Of a stretch of 64,000 nt of DNA, positions 45,918-54,161 are shown in pieces. The position numbers and the translations under genes were made by a program. The DNA lies in contig NZ_MDGK01000009.1 in NCBI RefSeq assembly GCF_001870465.1, positions 1 to 64,000 on the forward strand, written 5' to 3'. Source of the stretch: Pseudomonas extremorientalis (GTDB lineage Bacteria; Pseudomonadota; Gammaproteobacteria; Pseudomonadales; Pseudomonadaceae). The notes beneath the pieces are model-generated. The model saw only the letters and a list, made by a program, of their open reading frames with translations. It did not search any database and was not told where the DNA came from. Positions within the stretch are counted from its first letter, which is position 1, and every line of letters starts with the position of its first letter.

Positions 45918-46397
45918 TCAGGGTGCCAGCCTAGTGAAGACGTAATCGCGGTCTTTCACCAACGCCTGGTGGCAGGCAAAACACGTCTGGTGCTGCGCTT
46001 CATCGGCGGGTTTGCCATTGATGAAGCGTCCAAACCCCCAGCCACCGGTGGAAGCGTATTTTTTCGAGTCCTTGACCATGAACTGCACCGTGGTCGCCGC
46101 GCCAGGGATGGACGCGGTCTTGAAGTCCGGTGACGGCTCGTGTTTCCACGCCAACTTGGCCAGGACGGTGCCATCCGGGAAAGGCAACTTGCCCTCCCGG
46201 TAAGCCTTGAGCGCAGCGCTGTTGCCCAGCACCACGCGCAGTTCGTTCAACGGGTCGGCTTCCTGGGCCGGCGCCACCAGTTCCCATTGGCGGTAGCCGT
46301 CGGGGATGGTCACGCCGTAGATCGGCGAGGCTGCGCTGTCGGCGAAGGCGCCGGTCGAACTCGCGAGGGCCAATGCGGCCATGCACAGGCGCTTCAT
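45918..46397 (-). CDS. Cytochrome P460 family protein
   Basis: About 159 aa. Signal peptide (LCMAALALASSTGAFA), the P460-type beta fold opening YGVTIPDGYRQWELVAPAQE, and a single c-type heme site CFACHQ near residue 140. Cytochromes P460 oxidise hydroxylamine or bind NO in the periplasm, and related proteins occur in many heterotrophs with unknown roles; P460 activity depends on a Lys-heme crosslink that cannot be judged by eye. ATG 46397 shares one base with the stop of the upstream hydrolase (TGATG), so the two are co-translated. Confidence 0.85.
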   Translation of the reverse strand: MKRLCMAALALASSTGAFADSAASPIYGVTIPDGYRQWELVAPAQEADPLNELRVVLGNSAALKAYREGKLPFPDGTVLAKLAWKHEPSPDFKTASIPGAATTVQFMVKDSKKYASTGGWGFGRFINGKPADEAQHQTCFACHQALVKDRDYVFTRLAP

Positions 46398-47425
46398 CAC
46401 AAGTGATCCGCATCGATGACCGCCTTGGCAAATGCCTCGGGCGCTTCCTGCGGCAGGTTGTGGCCAATGCCACCTTTGATCAGGCGGAACTCGTACTTGC
46501 CGGTAAAGCGCTTGGCGTAGTCCTCGGGCTGCGGGTGCGGGGCGCCGTTGGCGTCGCCTTCGAGGGTGATGGTCGGCACGCCAATGGACGGCGCCTGGGC
46601 GAGTTTCTGCTCCAGCGGGTCGTACTTCGTCTCGCCTTGGACCAGGCCCAGGCGCCAGCGGTAGTTGAAGAGGGTGATTGCCACGTGATCCGGGTTTTCC
46701 AGGCCTTTGGCGCTGCGGTCGAATGTGGCGTCATCGAATTTCCACTGCGGCGACGCCAATTGCCAGATCAGCCTGGCGAAGTCGTGGGTGTTTTTCTGGT
46801 AGCCGGCGGCGCCGCGCTCGGTGGCGAAGTAGAACTGGTACCACCATTGCAACTCGGCTTTGGGGGGCAGTGGGTTCTTGCCGGCGGCCTGGTTGCCGAT
46901 CAGGTAACCGCTGACCGACACCAGCGCCTTGACCCGCTCCGGCCACAATGCCGAGACGATGTCCGCCGAGCGCGCGCCCCAGTCGTAGCCGCCGAGTACC
47001 GCTTGCTTGATCTTCAGGGCGTCCATGAAGTCGATCACATCACTGGCCAGCGCCGCCGGTTGGCCGTTGCGCAGGGTGTCATTCGAGAGGAAACGTGTGT
47101 CGCCATAACCCCGTGCGTAAGGGATCAACACGCGATAGCCCTTGGCCGCCAGTAACGGCGCGACCTGGGCGTAGCTGTCAATGTCGTAGGGCCAGCCATG
47201 TAGCAGGATCACCGCCGGGCCGGTGGCGGGGCCGACTTCGGCGTAGGCCACATCGAGCAGGCCGGCCTTGACGTGCTTGAGGGCACCGAAGGCGGTTTGC
47301 GCACTGGCGACAACTTTGGTGGGTGCCTCGGGCATTTCGGCGTGGGCCATGCCCAGGATGCCGAATTGCGCCAGGGCAATGGCCAGGAAAAGTGGTGTGG
47401 AGCGGCGGTTCAACTGAGCGTGCAT
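46397..47425 (-). CDS. Secreted epoxide hydrolase-like alpha/beta hydrolase
   Basis: 342 aa. Signal peptide (FLAIALAQFGILGMAHA). Fold: VILLHGWPYDIDSYAQVAPL (oxyanion HGWP), nucleophile Asp in AVLGGYDWGARSADIVSA, and C-terminal His in IKGGIGHNLPQEAP. The Asp nucleophile and HGxP are typical of epoxide hydrolases and haloalkane dehalogenases. First gene of a two-gene operon with cytochrome P460. Substrate unknown; the pairing with a heme protein is unusual. Confidence 0.87.
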   Translation of the reverse strand: MHAQLNRRSTPLFLAIALAQFGILGMAHAEMPEAPTKVVASAQTAFGALKHVKAGLLDVAYAEVGPATGPAVILLHGWPYDIDSYAQVAPLLAAKGYRVLIPYARGYGDTRFLSNDTLRNGQPAALASDVIDFMDALKIKQAVLGGYDWGARSADIVSALWPERVKALVSVSGYLIGNQAAGKNPLPPKAELQWWYQFYFATERGAAGYQKNTHDFARLIWQLASPQWKFDDATFDRSAKGLENPDHVAITLFNYRWRLGLVQGETKYDPLEQKLAQAPSIGVPTITLEGDANGAPHPQPEDYAKRFTGKYEFRLIKGGIGHNLPQEAPEAFAKAVIDADHL

Positions 47426-47518
47426 GGCGAGCCTCCTGCGGCTGGATGTGTGCCGGTGCTCAGTTGAACGCCCGGCTGTATCTGGCCTGTTTCAGGAAAC
47501 CCGCCGAGTTAAAGGCTG

Positions 47519-47553
47519 TGTATCGCAGCGGGCTGCGTACACACTGCGATACA
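47519..47553 (-). terminator. Inverted repeat after the autotransporter gene
   Basis: TGTATCGCAG, 15-nt loop, CTGCGATACA: perfect 10-bp stem, 4 bp past the autotransporter stop (minus strand) and ~94 bp upstream of the hydrolase start. Likely a terminator, though the sequence after it is only weakly U-rich. Confidence 0.5.
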
Positions 47554-47556
47554 AAC

Positions 47557-49968
47557 CTAGAACGCCACCCTGACACCCACAGTGCCTTCGCGGCCGTTGT
47601 AAGTGTTGCTGTCCAGATTGCGGTTGTAGCCGACTTCGCCATACAGGCTCACATCGGGCGCAACCTGCACAGTGGCGCCCAGGCTCACTTCCAGGGTGGT
47701 GGATTTCTGTTCGGTATCGATCCGGGTGGTGCGGTTGTAAATCACACTGTTGTCCCCGGCGCTGGCATGCCAGACGTTCGCGCGCGCATAGGGCTGCCAC
47801 GGCATGCCACGGACGTTGTAATCACCGCGTAGCCTTACACCCAGGCGGGAGGTGACGCTGGTATCGGCGTCGTACTTGACGTCGGAAATGCCGTCGTTCT
47901 GGCTATCGAGCTTTGTCTTGCCGACGATCAATTGAGCCTGCGGCTCCACCTTCCAGTCCTGGGTGACCTGAACTGGCCAGCCGACTTCAGCGGACGCAGT
48001 GATGTTATGCCCACGGGTTTTCATCTTCACGCCACGGTCCGATTCGTTGTTGCCATTGAAACGGCTACCCGTCAGTACCAGGTCCAGATACGCCTGATTG
48101 GCACCGATCAGCGTCCAATACACTCCCAGGCTGTCAGCGCGCAAGGTGGTCTTGCCGGCGTCCAGATCTTGCCAGCCACCGTTGAAGCCCTTGACGCTGC
48201 CTTTGAGCGTACTGTGGCTCACAAACAGCCCCACGCGATGGGTACGCCCGCTGTCGTCGGTAGCGGTGTAGACATCGCTGCCTGCCTGGAAGCCCTTGAC
48301 CGTGCTGTCCAGCGTCGGGCTCACCGTGCCAGCAAACCCTTGACGGCTGCTGCTGCCGTAGACTCGGCCCCAGCCGGCCAAGCCGTTGCCGCTCTGTTGT
48401 TGGCTCTGGTCCCCCATGCGTTCGTGATAGGTCCCCAGCATGGCGCGCACGATCTGGTCGGCGGCCGGAAACAGTGCGGCGTAGATCGGCACTTCCTTGC
48501 GGTAGATAGGTTCTGGCTCGGTCCCTGGGTTAGGGGGTAAGGGACGCTCGCCCGGGCTCGGTAAAGGTACGATGATCTCAGGGCCTGGTGGCTGCACCGG
48601 GACAGTGGAGCGCAGGTAATAATTCTCTGCCGTGCCTGCGGTTACACCGCCCTTGAACAGGCGGTAGTCGAACGCACCCGCGGAGACCGGGGCGGCGAGG
48701 GTGATGGCGTTGGCACTGCCGGAGGCACCATTAAGGGCCTGCACCACCTGGATACCATCCTGCAGCGTCGCCGCGCCCGCTCCCCCCAGGTTGGTCACGC
48801 TGATCGCTGTGCTACCCCCAATGACACCTTGGTCAATCACCAGCCTGTCGCTGGGCGAACCGTCGCCCCCCAGAACACTTTGCAGTGCAAGGCGCCCGCC
48901 ATTGCCGGTGTAATTGCCCTTGAGGGTCAGTGTGTCGTTGGGGCTGGAACTGCCCGTGGTCATGTCGATCAGGCCGCTGTTGCTGACGCTCACCAATTGG
49001 CCGGCGGTAAAGGCTTCGATGACCCCGGTACCGACCAGCAATGTACTCGTGCCATCCAGCCCCAGCGTGCCGGTACCGGAGCCGCTGTCACCCAGCTTGA
49101 GCGTCGTACCGCTCAGCGTCAGTTCGGAACCGTTGTCCAGCTGGATGGTTTCCCAGTTGGGCAGCAGGCCTGGGTCCCCGGCCTTGGTGTTGTCCAGGGT
49201 AAGTTTGTCGTTGCCCAGGCCGCCGTCCACCAGTTGCGCTGCCGCCAATTGAGCGCTTGTCAGATTCTGCAGCAGTGCCGTGTCATCCCCCGCACCCATC
49301 AGCACAAACGAATGCAGGTTGCCGCCGGTCCAGATGAAGTCGTCATTGCCGAAACTGAGGAGGATCTGCCCGTTCACCTCACCGCCCGAGACGGTCACGT
49401 GGTCGTCACCGCCGCTGACACTGATGTTGCCGCCCACAAATGCGGTGCCCGAGATCAGGATGGTGTCGTTGCCTAAGCCGGTGACCAGGTTGCCGATGAT
49501 GCGGCCACCCGACATATCAAAGATGTTGTTGTCGAGTTTCATGTCGACGCGGCCGATGGTGCCGCCGGTCATTTTGGCATCGTCGCCGTCTTCGAAGGCG
49601 CCTGTGATGGTGCCACCGCTCATTCTGAAGGTATCCCGGCCGTCGCCTTGAGCCACGGACGCTACAGTGCCGCCGCTCTGGGCATAGCTGTCGATACCGG
49701 CCCCCTGGCTGATAGCGCCGACCTGACCGCCGCTGATCTCCACCTTATCTACCCCCCCGCCAAACGTTACATTGCCGTTCACCTGGCCCGTTCCGGAAAC
49801 ATTGAGCGTGTTGTTGCCCCCAGTGTCGGTAAAGCCTGGTGCTGAGTCGCTGTCGCAGGTGGAGATGTCATCGCCGACCGTATTGTTGATCGTGCAGGCC
49901 CCATAAGAGGCCAGCGGCCATATCGCTATGACAATCGGGTACAACCAGGAGAGTGTCCGTACGCGCAT
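47557..49968 (-). CDS. Autotransporter with repeat-rich beta-helix passenger
   Basis: 803 aa. Signal peptide (WLYPIVIAIWPLASYG). The passenger (~25-470) contains an irregular ~22-25 residue repeat built on SGGxIxG...GxGNDxF (VSGGEVNGQILLSFGNDDF, MSGGRIIGNLVTGLGNDTIL, MSGGTITGAFEDGDDA), typical of a stacked beta-helix. A Pro-rich linker (GPEIIVPLPSPGERPLPPNP) leads to an alpha-helical hinge and a ~280-residue C-terminal beta-barrel ending VAF. ATG 49968 follows GAGGAGCG. Type Va secretion; may act in adhesion. No protease motif is seen. Confidence 0.88.
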   Translation of the reverse strand: MRVRTLSWLYPIVIAIWPLASYGACTINNTVGDDISTCDSDSAPGFTDTGGNNTLNVSGTGQVNGNVTFGGGVDKVEISGGQVGAISQGAGIDSYAQSGGTVASVAQGDGRDTFRMSGGTITGAFEDGDDAKMTGGTIGRVDMKLDNNIFDMSGGRIIGNLVTGLGNDTILISGTAFVGGNISVSGGDDHVTVSGGEVNGQILLSFGNDDFIWTGGNLHSFVLMGAGDDTALLQNLTSAQLAAAQLVDGGLGNDKLTLDNTKAGDPGLLPNWETIQLDNGSELTLSGTTLKLGDSGSGTGTLGLDGTSTLLVGTGVIEAFTAGQLVSVSNSGLIDMTTGSSSPNDTLTLKGNYTGNGGRLALQSVLGGDGSPSDRLVIDQGVIGGSTAISVTNLGGAGAATLQDGIQVVQALNGASGSANAITLAAPVSAGAFDYRLFKGGVTAGTAENYYLRSTVPVQPPGPEIIVPLPSPGERPLPPNPGTEPEPIYRKEVPIYAALFPAADQIVRAMLGTYHERMGDQSQQQSGNGLAGWGRVYGSSSRQGFAGTVSPTLDSTVKGFQAGSDVYTATDDSGRTHRVGLFVSHSTLKGSVKGFNGGWQDLDAGKTTLRADSLGVYWTLIGANQAYLDLVLTGSRFNGNNESDRGVKMKTRGHNITASAEVGWPVQVTQDWKVEPQAQLIVGKTKLDSQNDGISDVKYDADTSVTSRLGVRLRGDYNVRGMPWQPYARANVWHASAGDNSVIYNRTTRIDTEQKSTTLEVSLGATVQVAPDVSLYGEVGYNRNLDSNTYNGREGTVGVRVAF

Positions 49969-50214
49969 GATCGCTCCTCGCTCGAGGTGATGGTTGCCCG
50001 CGCCTGCAAAGGCAAGTGTGGGCCAGACCATGACAACGTGATGCGCGATACGGAGCAGGGACAGCGGGTTACCCGTTCTGAAAACACCGGCCAATGCAAA
50101 GGGTTGGCATGGCTTTCTCGACTGCACCTGACGTGGTGCAGCGCTTTTTCCACCCTAGCCACCCATTCGCCAGGCCGCCACTGTCAGAATTAACAGGTAT
50201 GAACGAGTTGGGTG
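49969..50214. other. Intergenic region between the autotransporter and PIG-L genes
   Basis: 246 bp upstream of the autotransporter ATG and downstream of the PIG-L stop. No gene, repeat or clear operator seen; it should contain the autotransporter promoter. Confidence 0.5.
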
Positions 50215-50976
50215 TCAGGACAGCACGATTTCATAAGGTTCACGCATTCGTTCCAGCAGCACCTGGGCCAGTATGGGCGGCAAGCCGATTTGCGGGTCAC
50301 CGGCCAACTGGCTGGCATAGGCATGGGCGGCGTGGAGTTTGCGCGCCACGGTCCAGGTGTCCAGGCGTACTTTGCGCGCGCGTTGCCAGGGGATGAGCGC
50401 GCCTTCGCGAGCAGGCCAGTGCCAGGCCCAGATCGGCAGTTCGTGCAACTGCGCGCCCACCAGGCTGCACGCCTTGGCACTGGCACGACCGACCGCGTCA
50501 TGGTCATCATTGCCGTCGTTGCGCCAGGTGCTGAACACCACGTCGCCGGGCTGCAGGTAACGCGCAATGAATTGGCTCAGTTGCGGCTCGCGAGCGGCGA
50601 GGGCGTTGTCGCAGAAACCACCGCGAATCCACTTCAGGCTGTGCAGCGGCATGCCCAGGCGGCGCAGGGCTTCAGCGCTTTCCTGGGGGCGGACCACGCT
50701 CAAGCGGCTCGCCGGCCACACGTTGGACCCAGGATGGCTGGCGCTGCCGTCGGTGATGGAGATCAGTTGCAGCGGGTGTTCCAGCGTGCTGAGCAATTGC
50801 AGCAAGCCGCCGCAGGCCAGCACTTCATCGCCGGGATGAGGCGCGATGATCACCACGCGTGCGCCAGGCGGCACTAATGAGTAGGGCGTAACGGGGGGGA
50901 TCAGCGCCAGTTGCGGGGCGCTGTTCCAGACTTGCGCGGGGCCGCGGCGGCCGTCGCTTAAGGAAGCAAGCTTCAT
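50215..50976 (-). CDS. PIG-L family deacetylase-like protein with altered active site
   Basis: 253 aa, one LmbE/PIG-L domain. The zinc/catalytic motif AHPDDE reads APHPGDE here (H47, G49, D50): the first Asp, thought to be the general base in MshB/BshB, is Gly from a GAC-to-GGC-type change, while the zinc Asp, Glu and the downstream His (NDDHDAVGRAS) are kept. A paralogue at 52407-53165 keeps HPDDE and shares much of the rest (VVRPQESAEALRRLG, GDPQIGLPPILAQ). Stands 178 bp downstream of the glycosyltransferase gene, outside the overlapping cluster. Likely reduced or altered activity. Confidence 0.85.
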   Translation of the reverse strand: MKLASLSDGRRGPAQVWNSAPQLALIPPVTPYSLVPPGARVVIIAPHPGDEVLACGGLLQLLSTLEHPLQLISITDGSASHPGSNVWPASRLSVVRPQESAEALRRLGMPLHSLKWIRGGFCDNALAAREPQLSQFIARYLQPGDVVFSTWRNDGNDDHDAVGRASAKACSLVGAQLHELPIWAWHWPAREGALIPWQRARKVRLDTWTVARKLHAAHAYASQLAGDPQIGLPPILAQVLLERMREPYEIVLS

Positions 50977-51154
50977 GGGGTGTCACATCCTTGTCGGTTG
51001 ATGCGGGGTCGTGCCCCGTTGACGGGACGACTCTCTTGTTTCCACCACAGGCTCCGCCGCAGTGGCTGCATGGCATCCCAACCCTGGAATGCCAGCAAGG
51101 CGTTCTCAGCATAGACAAGGATTGCTCGGTTTCACATTCGGTAACGGCGTTTTT

Positions 51155-51814
51155 TCAAGTGGCGTGCATCAGGCTCTTCAAGTAATCACCGAATCCCCCT
51201 TGTGCACGGGCGTCCAGGCGCGCACTGGTAATCACCTGCGGGCCGTGGCTCCAGGCGATGGAGGCGCCGCATAGTTCCAGGTTGCGCACCAATTGCACAT
51301 CCTCATGGCACGCCAACGGCTCGAAACCACCGGCGCGTACGTACGCACCGGCGCTCACCCCCAGGTTGGCCCCGTGTATATGCCGATGACCGTCGCGCGC
51401 CTCGTAGCCCTGGTGGTAGCGAATCTGCGCGACGGGGTCGAAACCCTCGCTCCACGCATCGACCGTGACGGTGCCGCACACCGCGTCCACCTCCAGCGCC
51501 AATTGGGCCACCAACCAGTCGGGGGCTACCCGGCTGTCGGCATCGGTGCAGGAGATCCAGCGTGCGCCCTGATTGAGCAAATGCCGCGCACCCACGCCAC
51601 GCACATGCCCCACGTTGCGCGCCTGGGCTTCCAGGCACTGCACCGGGTAGGCCTGGGCAATGGCGGCACTGGCATCGCTGCAGCTGTCGAGCACCACCAG
51701 GATAGTCACGGTTTCGCCGAGCAAGCCAGGATGGCGGGCGGCGACCAACGCGGCTTCCAGGCAGTCGCCGAGCAACGCCTCTTCGTTATGCACCGGGATC
51801 AGAATGCCGATCAT
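51155..51814 (-). CDS. Family 2 glycosyltransferase
   Basis: 219 aa, a compact GT-A domain without membrane segments. GILIPVHNEEALLGDCLEAA opening, donor-binding Asp in VVLDSCSDAS, DxD-type CTDADSRVAPDW and the base motif region LACHEDVQLVRNLE. Transfers a sugar from a nucleotide donor; acceptor unknown. ATG overlaps the methyltransferase stop by 4 nt (ATGA). Last gene of the overlapping glgX-linked cassette. Confidence 0.87.
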   Translation of the reverse strand: MIGILIPVHNEEALLGDCLEAALVAARHPGLLGETVTILVVLDSCSDASAAIAQAYPVQCLEAQARNVGHVRGVGARHLLNQGARWISCTDADSRVAPDWLVAQLALEVDAVCGTVTVDAWSEGFDPVAQIRYHQGYEARDGHRHIHGANLGVSAGAYVRAGGFEPLACHEDVQLVRNLELCGASIAWSHGPQVITSARLDARAQGGFGDYLKSLMHAT

Positions 51815-52410
51815 CGCAGGCCCTCAAGGGTGGCGACCGAGGTGCCGTCGCGGCTCCAGAGGTCGAGCAGGAAATCAGGTTCGTGGTGGCTGGCGACGCG
51901 AGGCATGTCCAGGCGTTCCTGGAGCAGGGCGTGTACCTGCTCCGCGGTTTGCGGGCAACCGTCGATAGGCGCGCGCCAGTGACAGGCCAGCAGTTGGCCG
52001 TCGGCGGTCAGCGCGGTGCGGACGCGATCGATCAGTTGGCGCAGGTCATCGGCGTCGAGGTAGTAGCACCACTCGCTCAATACGATCAGCTCGAACTGGC
52101 CCGCCGGCCACTGTTCGGGCAAGCGGCACTGCTGCACCTGGGCCTGGGGGAACCCCAGCAAGCGAGTGCGCGCCAGGGCCACGGCGGCCGCGGCGGTGTC
52201 GCAGCACAGCAGGCGATCACATCGCGGTGCCAGTTCGAAACTCAGCTCACCATTGGCGCAGCCGGGTTCGAACACCGAGGCGTAGCGTGGCCGCGTGAGT
52301 ATCGCCAGGGTCAGCGCACGTTTGCGCCGCTCATACCAGCGTTGGCGAAAGGCCCAGGGATCATCGCTGTCGGCGAACAGTTGGTCGAAGTAAGGCGTGG
52401 CCACACTCAT
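51811..52410 (-). CDS. SAM-dependent methyltransferase (NodS-like)
   Basis: 199 aa. SAM motif I VFEPGCANGELSFELAPRCD, acidic CCDTAAAAV, and motif IV FELIVLSEWCYYL; overall similar in size and order to NodS N-methyltransferases of Nod-factor synthesis. ATG overlaps the upstream PIG-L stop by 4 nt. Together with a deacetylase and a glycosyltransferase, an N-methylation of a freed amino sugar is a reasonable guess, but the substrate is unknown. Confidence 0.83.
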   Translation of the reverse strand: MSVATPYFDQLFADSDDPWAFRQRWYERRKRALTLAILTRPRYASVFEPGCANGELSFELAPRCDRLLCCDTAAAAVALARTRLLGFPQAQVQQCRLPEQWPAGQFELIVLSEWCYYLDADDLRQLIDRVRTALTADGQLLACHWRAPIDGCPQTAEQVHALLQERLDMPRVASHHEPDFLLDLWSRDGTSVATLEGLR

Positions 52411-53165
52411 ACAAATACCACTTCAAAGGGTTGCAGCAGACGCTCCACCACATAGGGCGCCAGCACCGGCGCGAGGCCGATCTGCGGGTCGCCTTCCAGT
52501 TGGCTGGCGAAGGCGTGGATGGCATGCCGTTTGCGGGCAACGGCTTCACAGGTCAGCGGAATCTTGCGTGCACGGTGCCAGGGCACCCCGCTGTCTTCGG
52601 GCGTTGCCCAGTGCCAGGTCCACACCGGCAGCTCATACAGGGTAGCGCCGACCGCCGTGCAGGCCTGGGCGCTTGCACGCCCAACGGCCTCATGGTCGCA
52701 ATGACCGTCTTCGCGCCAGGTGGTAAACACTACGTCGGTAGGTTTGAGGTAGCGCTGGATAAACCCTACAAGTTCCTGTTCCCGCGCCGCCACCTGGCTG
52801 TCGGTAAAACCGGCGCGCAGCCATTTCAGGCTGTGCAGCGGCAACCCCAAGCGGTGCAGGGCCTGTGCCGATTCCTGCGGGCGCACTACGCTCAGACGTT
52901 CCACCGGCCAACGCTGTGAACCGGGGTGGCTGGCGCTGCCATCAGTGACTGAGATCAGCTGGATCGGCCGACCCAGTGCCGCCAGGCCCTGCATCAGGCC
53001 GCCGCAGCCGAGGACTTCATCATCCGGATGTGGTGCGATGATCACCGCACGGTGGCCGGCGGGCACCAACTGCTCGACGCTGATCGACGGTAAATCGGCC
53101 ATTTTAGGCGAGGCCTGCCAGTGATGCAGCGGCGTGCCCTGGCCAACGATTGGATTGGGTCTCAT
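52407..53165 (-). CDS. PIG-L family deacetylase
   Basis: About 252 aa. Intact LmbE/PIG-L zinc motif VIIAPHPDDEVLGCGG (H46, D48, D49, E50) and the third ligand in GHCDHEAVGRAS. The family removes acetyl groups from GlcNAc-containing substrates (GlcNAc-PI, GlcNAc-Ins, BshB, antibiotic intermediates). ATG 53165 overlaps the acyl-CoA dehydrogenase stop by 4 nt, which decides the start. Paralogue of the gene at 50215. Confidence 0.88.
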   Translation of the reverse strand: MRPNPIVGQGTPLHHWQASPKMADLPSISVEQLVPAGHRAVIIAPHPDDEVLGCGGLMQGLAALGRPIQLISVTDGSASHPGSQRWPVERLSVVRPQESAQALHRLGLPLHSLKWLRAGFTDSQVAAREQELVGFIQRYLKPTDVVFTTWREDGHCDHEAVGRASAQACTAVGATLYELPVWTWHWATPEDSGVPWHRARKIPLTCEAVARKRHAIHAFASQLEGDPQIGLAPVLAPYVVERLLQPFEVVFV

Positions 53166-54160
53166 AACTGCCACCTCCCTGTGGGTTCACCGGCCACCAG
53201 CTCTCCGAGCCCGGCCAAGTCGCGTTCGGCATGACTCTGGCGTACATACACCGGCAGGTCTGCCATCAACTGGGCAAAGTGCGGGTCCTTGCAGTAAGGA
53301 CCGGCGCCGACGGCGCGCCCGACATGGCGTATGACCTGTTCAACCGTGTCTTCGATACAGGCCCGCGTCTGCTGGGCCAATTGCCGGGCGTCAGCCTTGG
53401 GCTCAAGGTCGATCTGTGCCGCGCTGGCACGCAGCACACAGGCGGCGCTGTTCAGTGCGCTGTCGACGGCGCCTAGATGAGCCATGGCGTGGGGTTCCGG
53501 GCGTTTACTGCACTGCGCGCGCAAGACCTCAGCCAGGCGTTGCGCGGCGCCGTACCAGCAGGCGGCGATACCGATACCGCCTTGCCAGAAGCCTGGGCGG
53601 GCGAGGTAATCCCCCGGTCCGCCCACCGCCAATCCCCAGGCCCCGTCGAACACGACTTCCACACTGCCGGTGGCCGCCATACCCACCGCGTTCCACCCCT
53701 CATCCGTGACCACAATGCCGGGTTGATCCATGTGCACGGCCACCAACTGCTGGCGATCGTCTTCGTCCCAGGCGGTCAACAACCCATGGCTCACCACCGC
53801 CGCGCCGGAGCACCAGGCCTTGCGGCCTTGCACCCGCAGGCGATGGCCCTCCTGGCGCACGCGCACCTTCGCCGTTGGCGGCTCGGCGGCCCACATGCCC
53901 CACGTGCTGCCCAGGGGCGGCAGTGGGGAGTTGAGCTCGGCAATGATTGCCAGGGCATCGGTGTGGCCTTCGAACAGCTTGCACAGGCGCAGGTCATGAC
54001 CCGCCACCTGCGCCAGGCGACTGAATCGCGCCAGGGTCTGACCGCCGCCGGGCAACGGCAGTTGGTCCAGGCCTTCTTCCTGAAGGGCCTTCAGGGCGTC
54101 GCCCAGGGCTTGCGTGTCCGCATAGCCCTGGAAGCCTTGAAGGAATCCATGCAGAGCCAT
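53162..54160 (-). CDS. Acyl-CoA dehydrogenase-like protein
   Basis: 332 aa, short for the family (~380). Middle beta domain motif region LGSTWGMWAAEPPTAKVRVR, QGRKAWCSGAAVVSHGLL and GWNAVGMAATGSVEVVFDGA, then the C-terminal helical bundle. The catalytic base Glu cannot be placed by eye. Lies 1 nt downstream of glgX (TGA G ATG) and overlaps the next gene, so it belongs to one tightly packed transcript. Could be an FAD-dependent dehydrogenase or monooxygenase of this fold; substrate unknown. Confidence 0.77.
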   Translation of the reverse strand: MALHGFLQGFQGYADTQALGDALKALQEEGLDQLPLPGGGQTLARFSRLAQVAGHDLRLCKLFEGHTDALAIIAELNSPLPPLGSTWGMWAAEPPTAKVRVRQEGHRLRVQGRKAWCSGAAVVSHGLLTAWDEDDRQQLVAVHMDQPGIVVTDEGWNAVGMAATGSVEVVFDGAWGLAVGGPGDYLARPGFWQGGIGIAACWYGAAQRLAEVLRAQCSKRPEPHAMAHLGAVDSALNSAACVLRASAAQIDLEPKADARQLAQQTRACIEDTVEQVIRHVGRAVGAGPYCKDPHFAQLMADLPVYVRQSHAERDLAGLGELVAGEPTGRWQL

Positions 54161-54161
54161 C

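Noticed and set aside
47557..49968. Tandem repeats of the autotransporter as a CRISPR-like array
   Set aside because: Repeats are at the protein level, irregular and coding; no constant repeats with unique spacers at DNA level.
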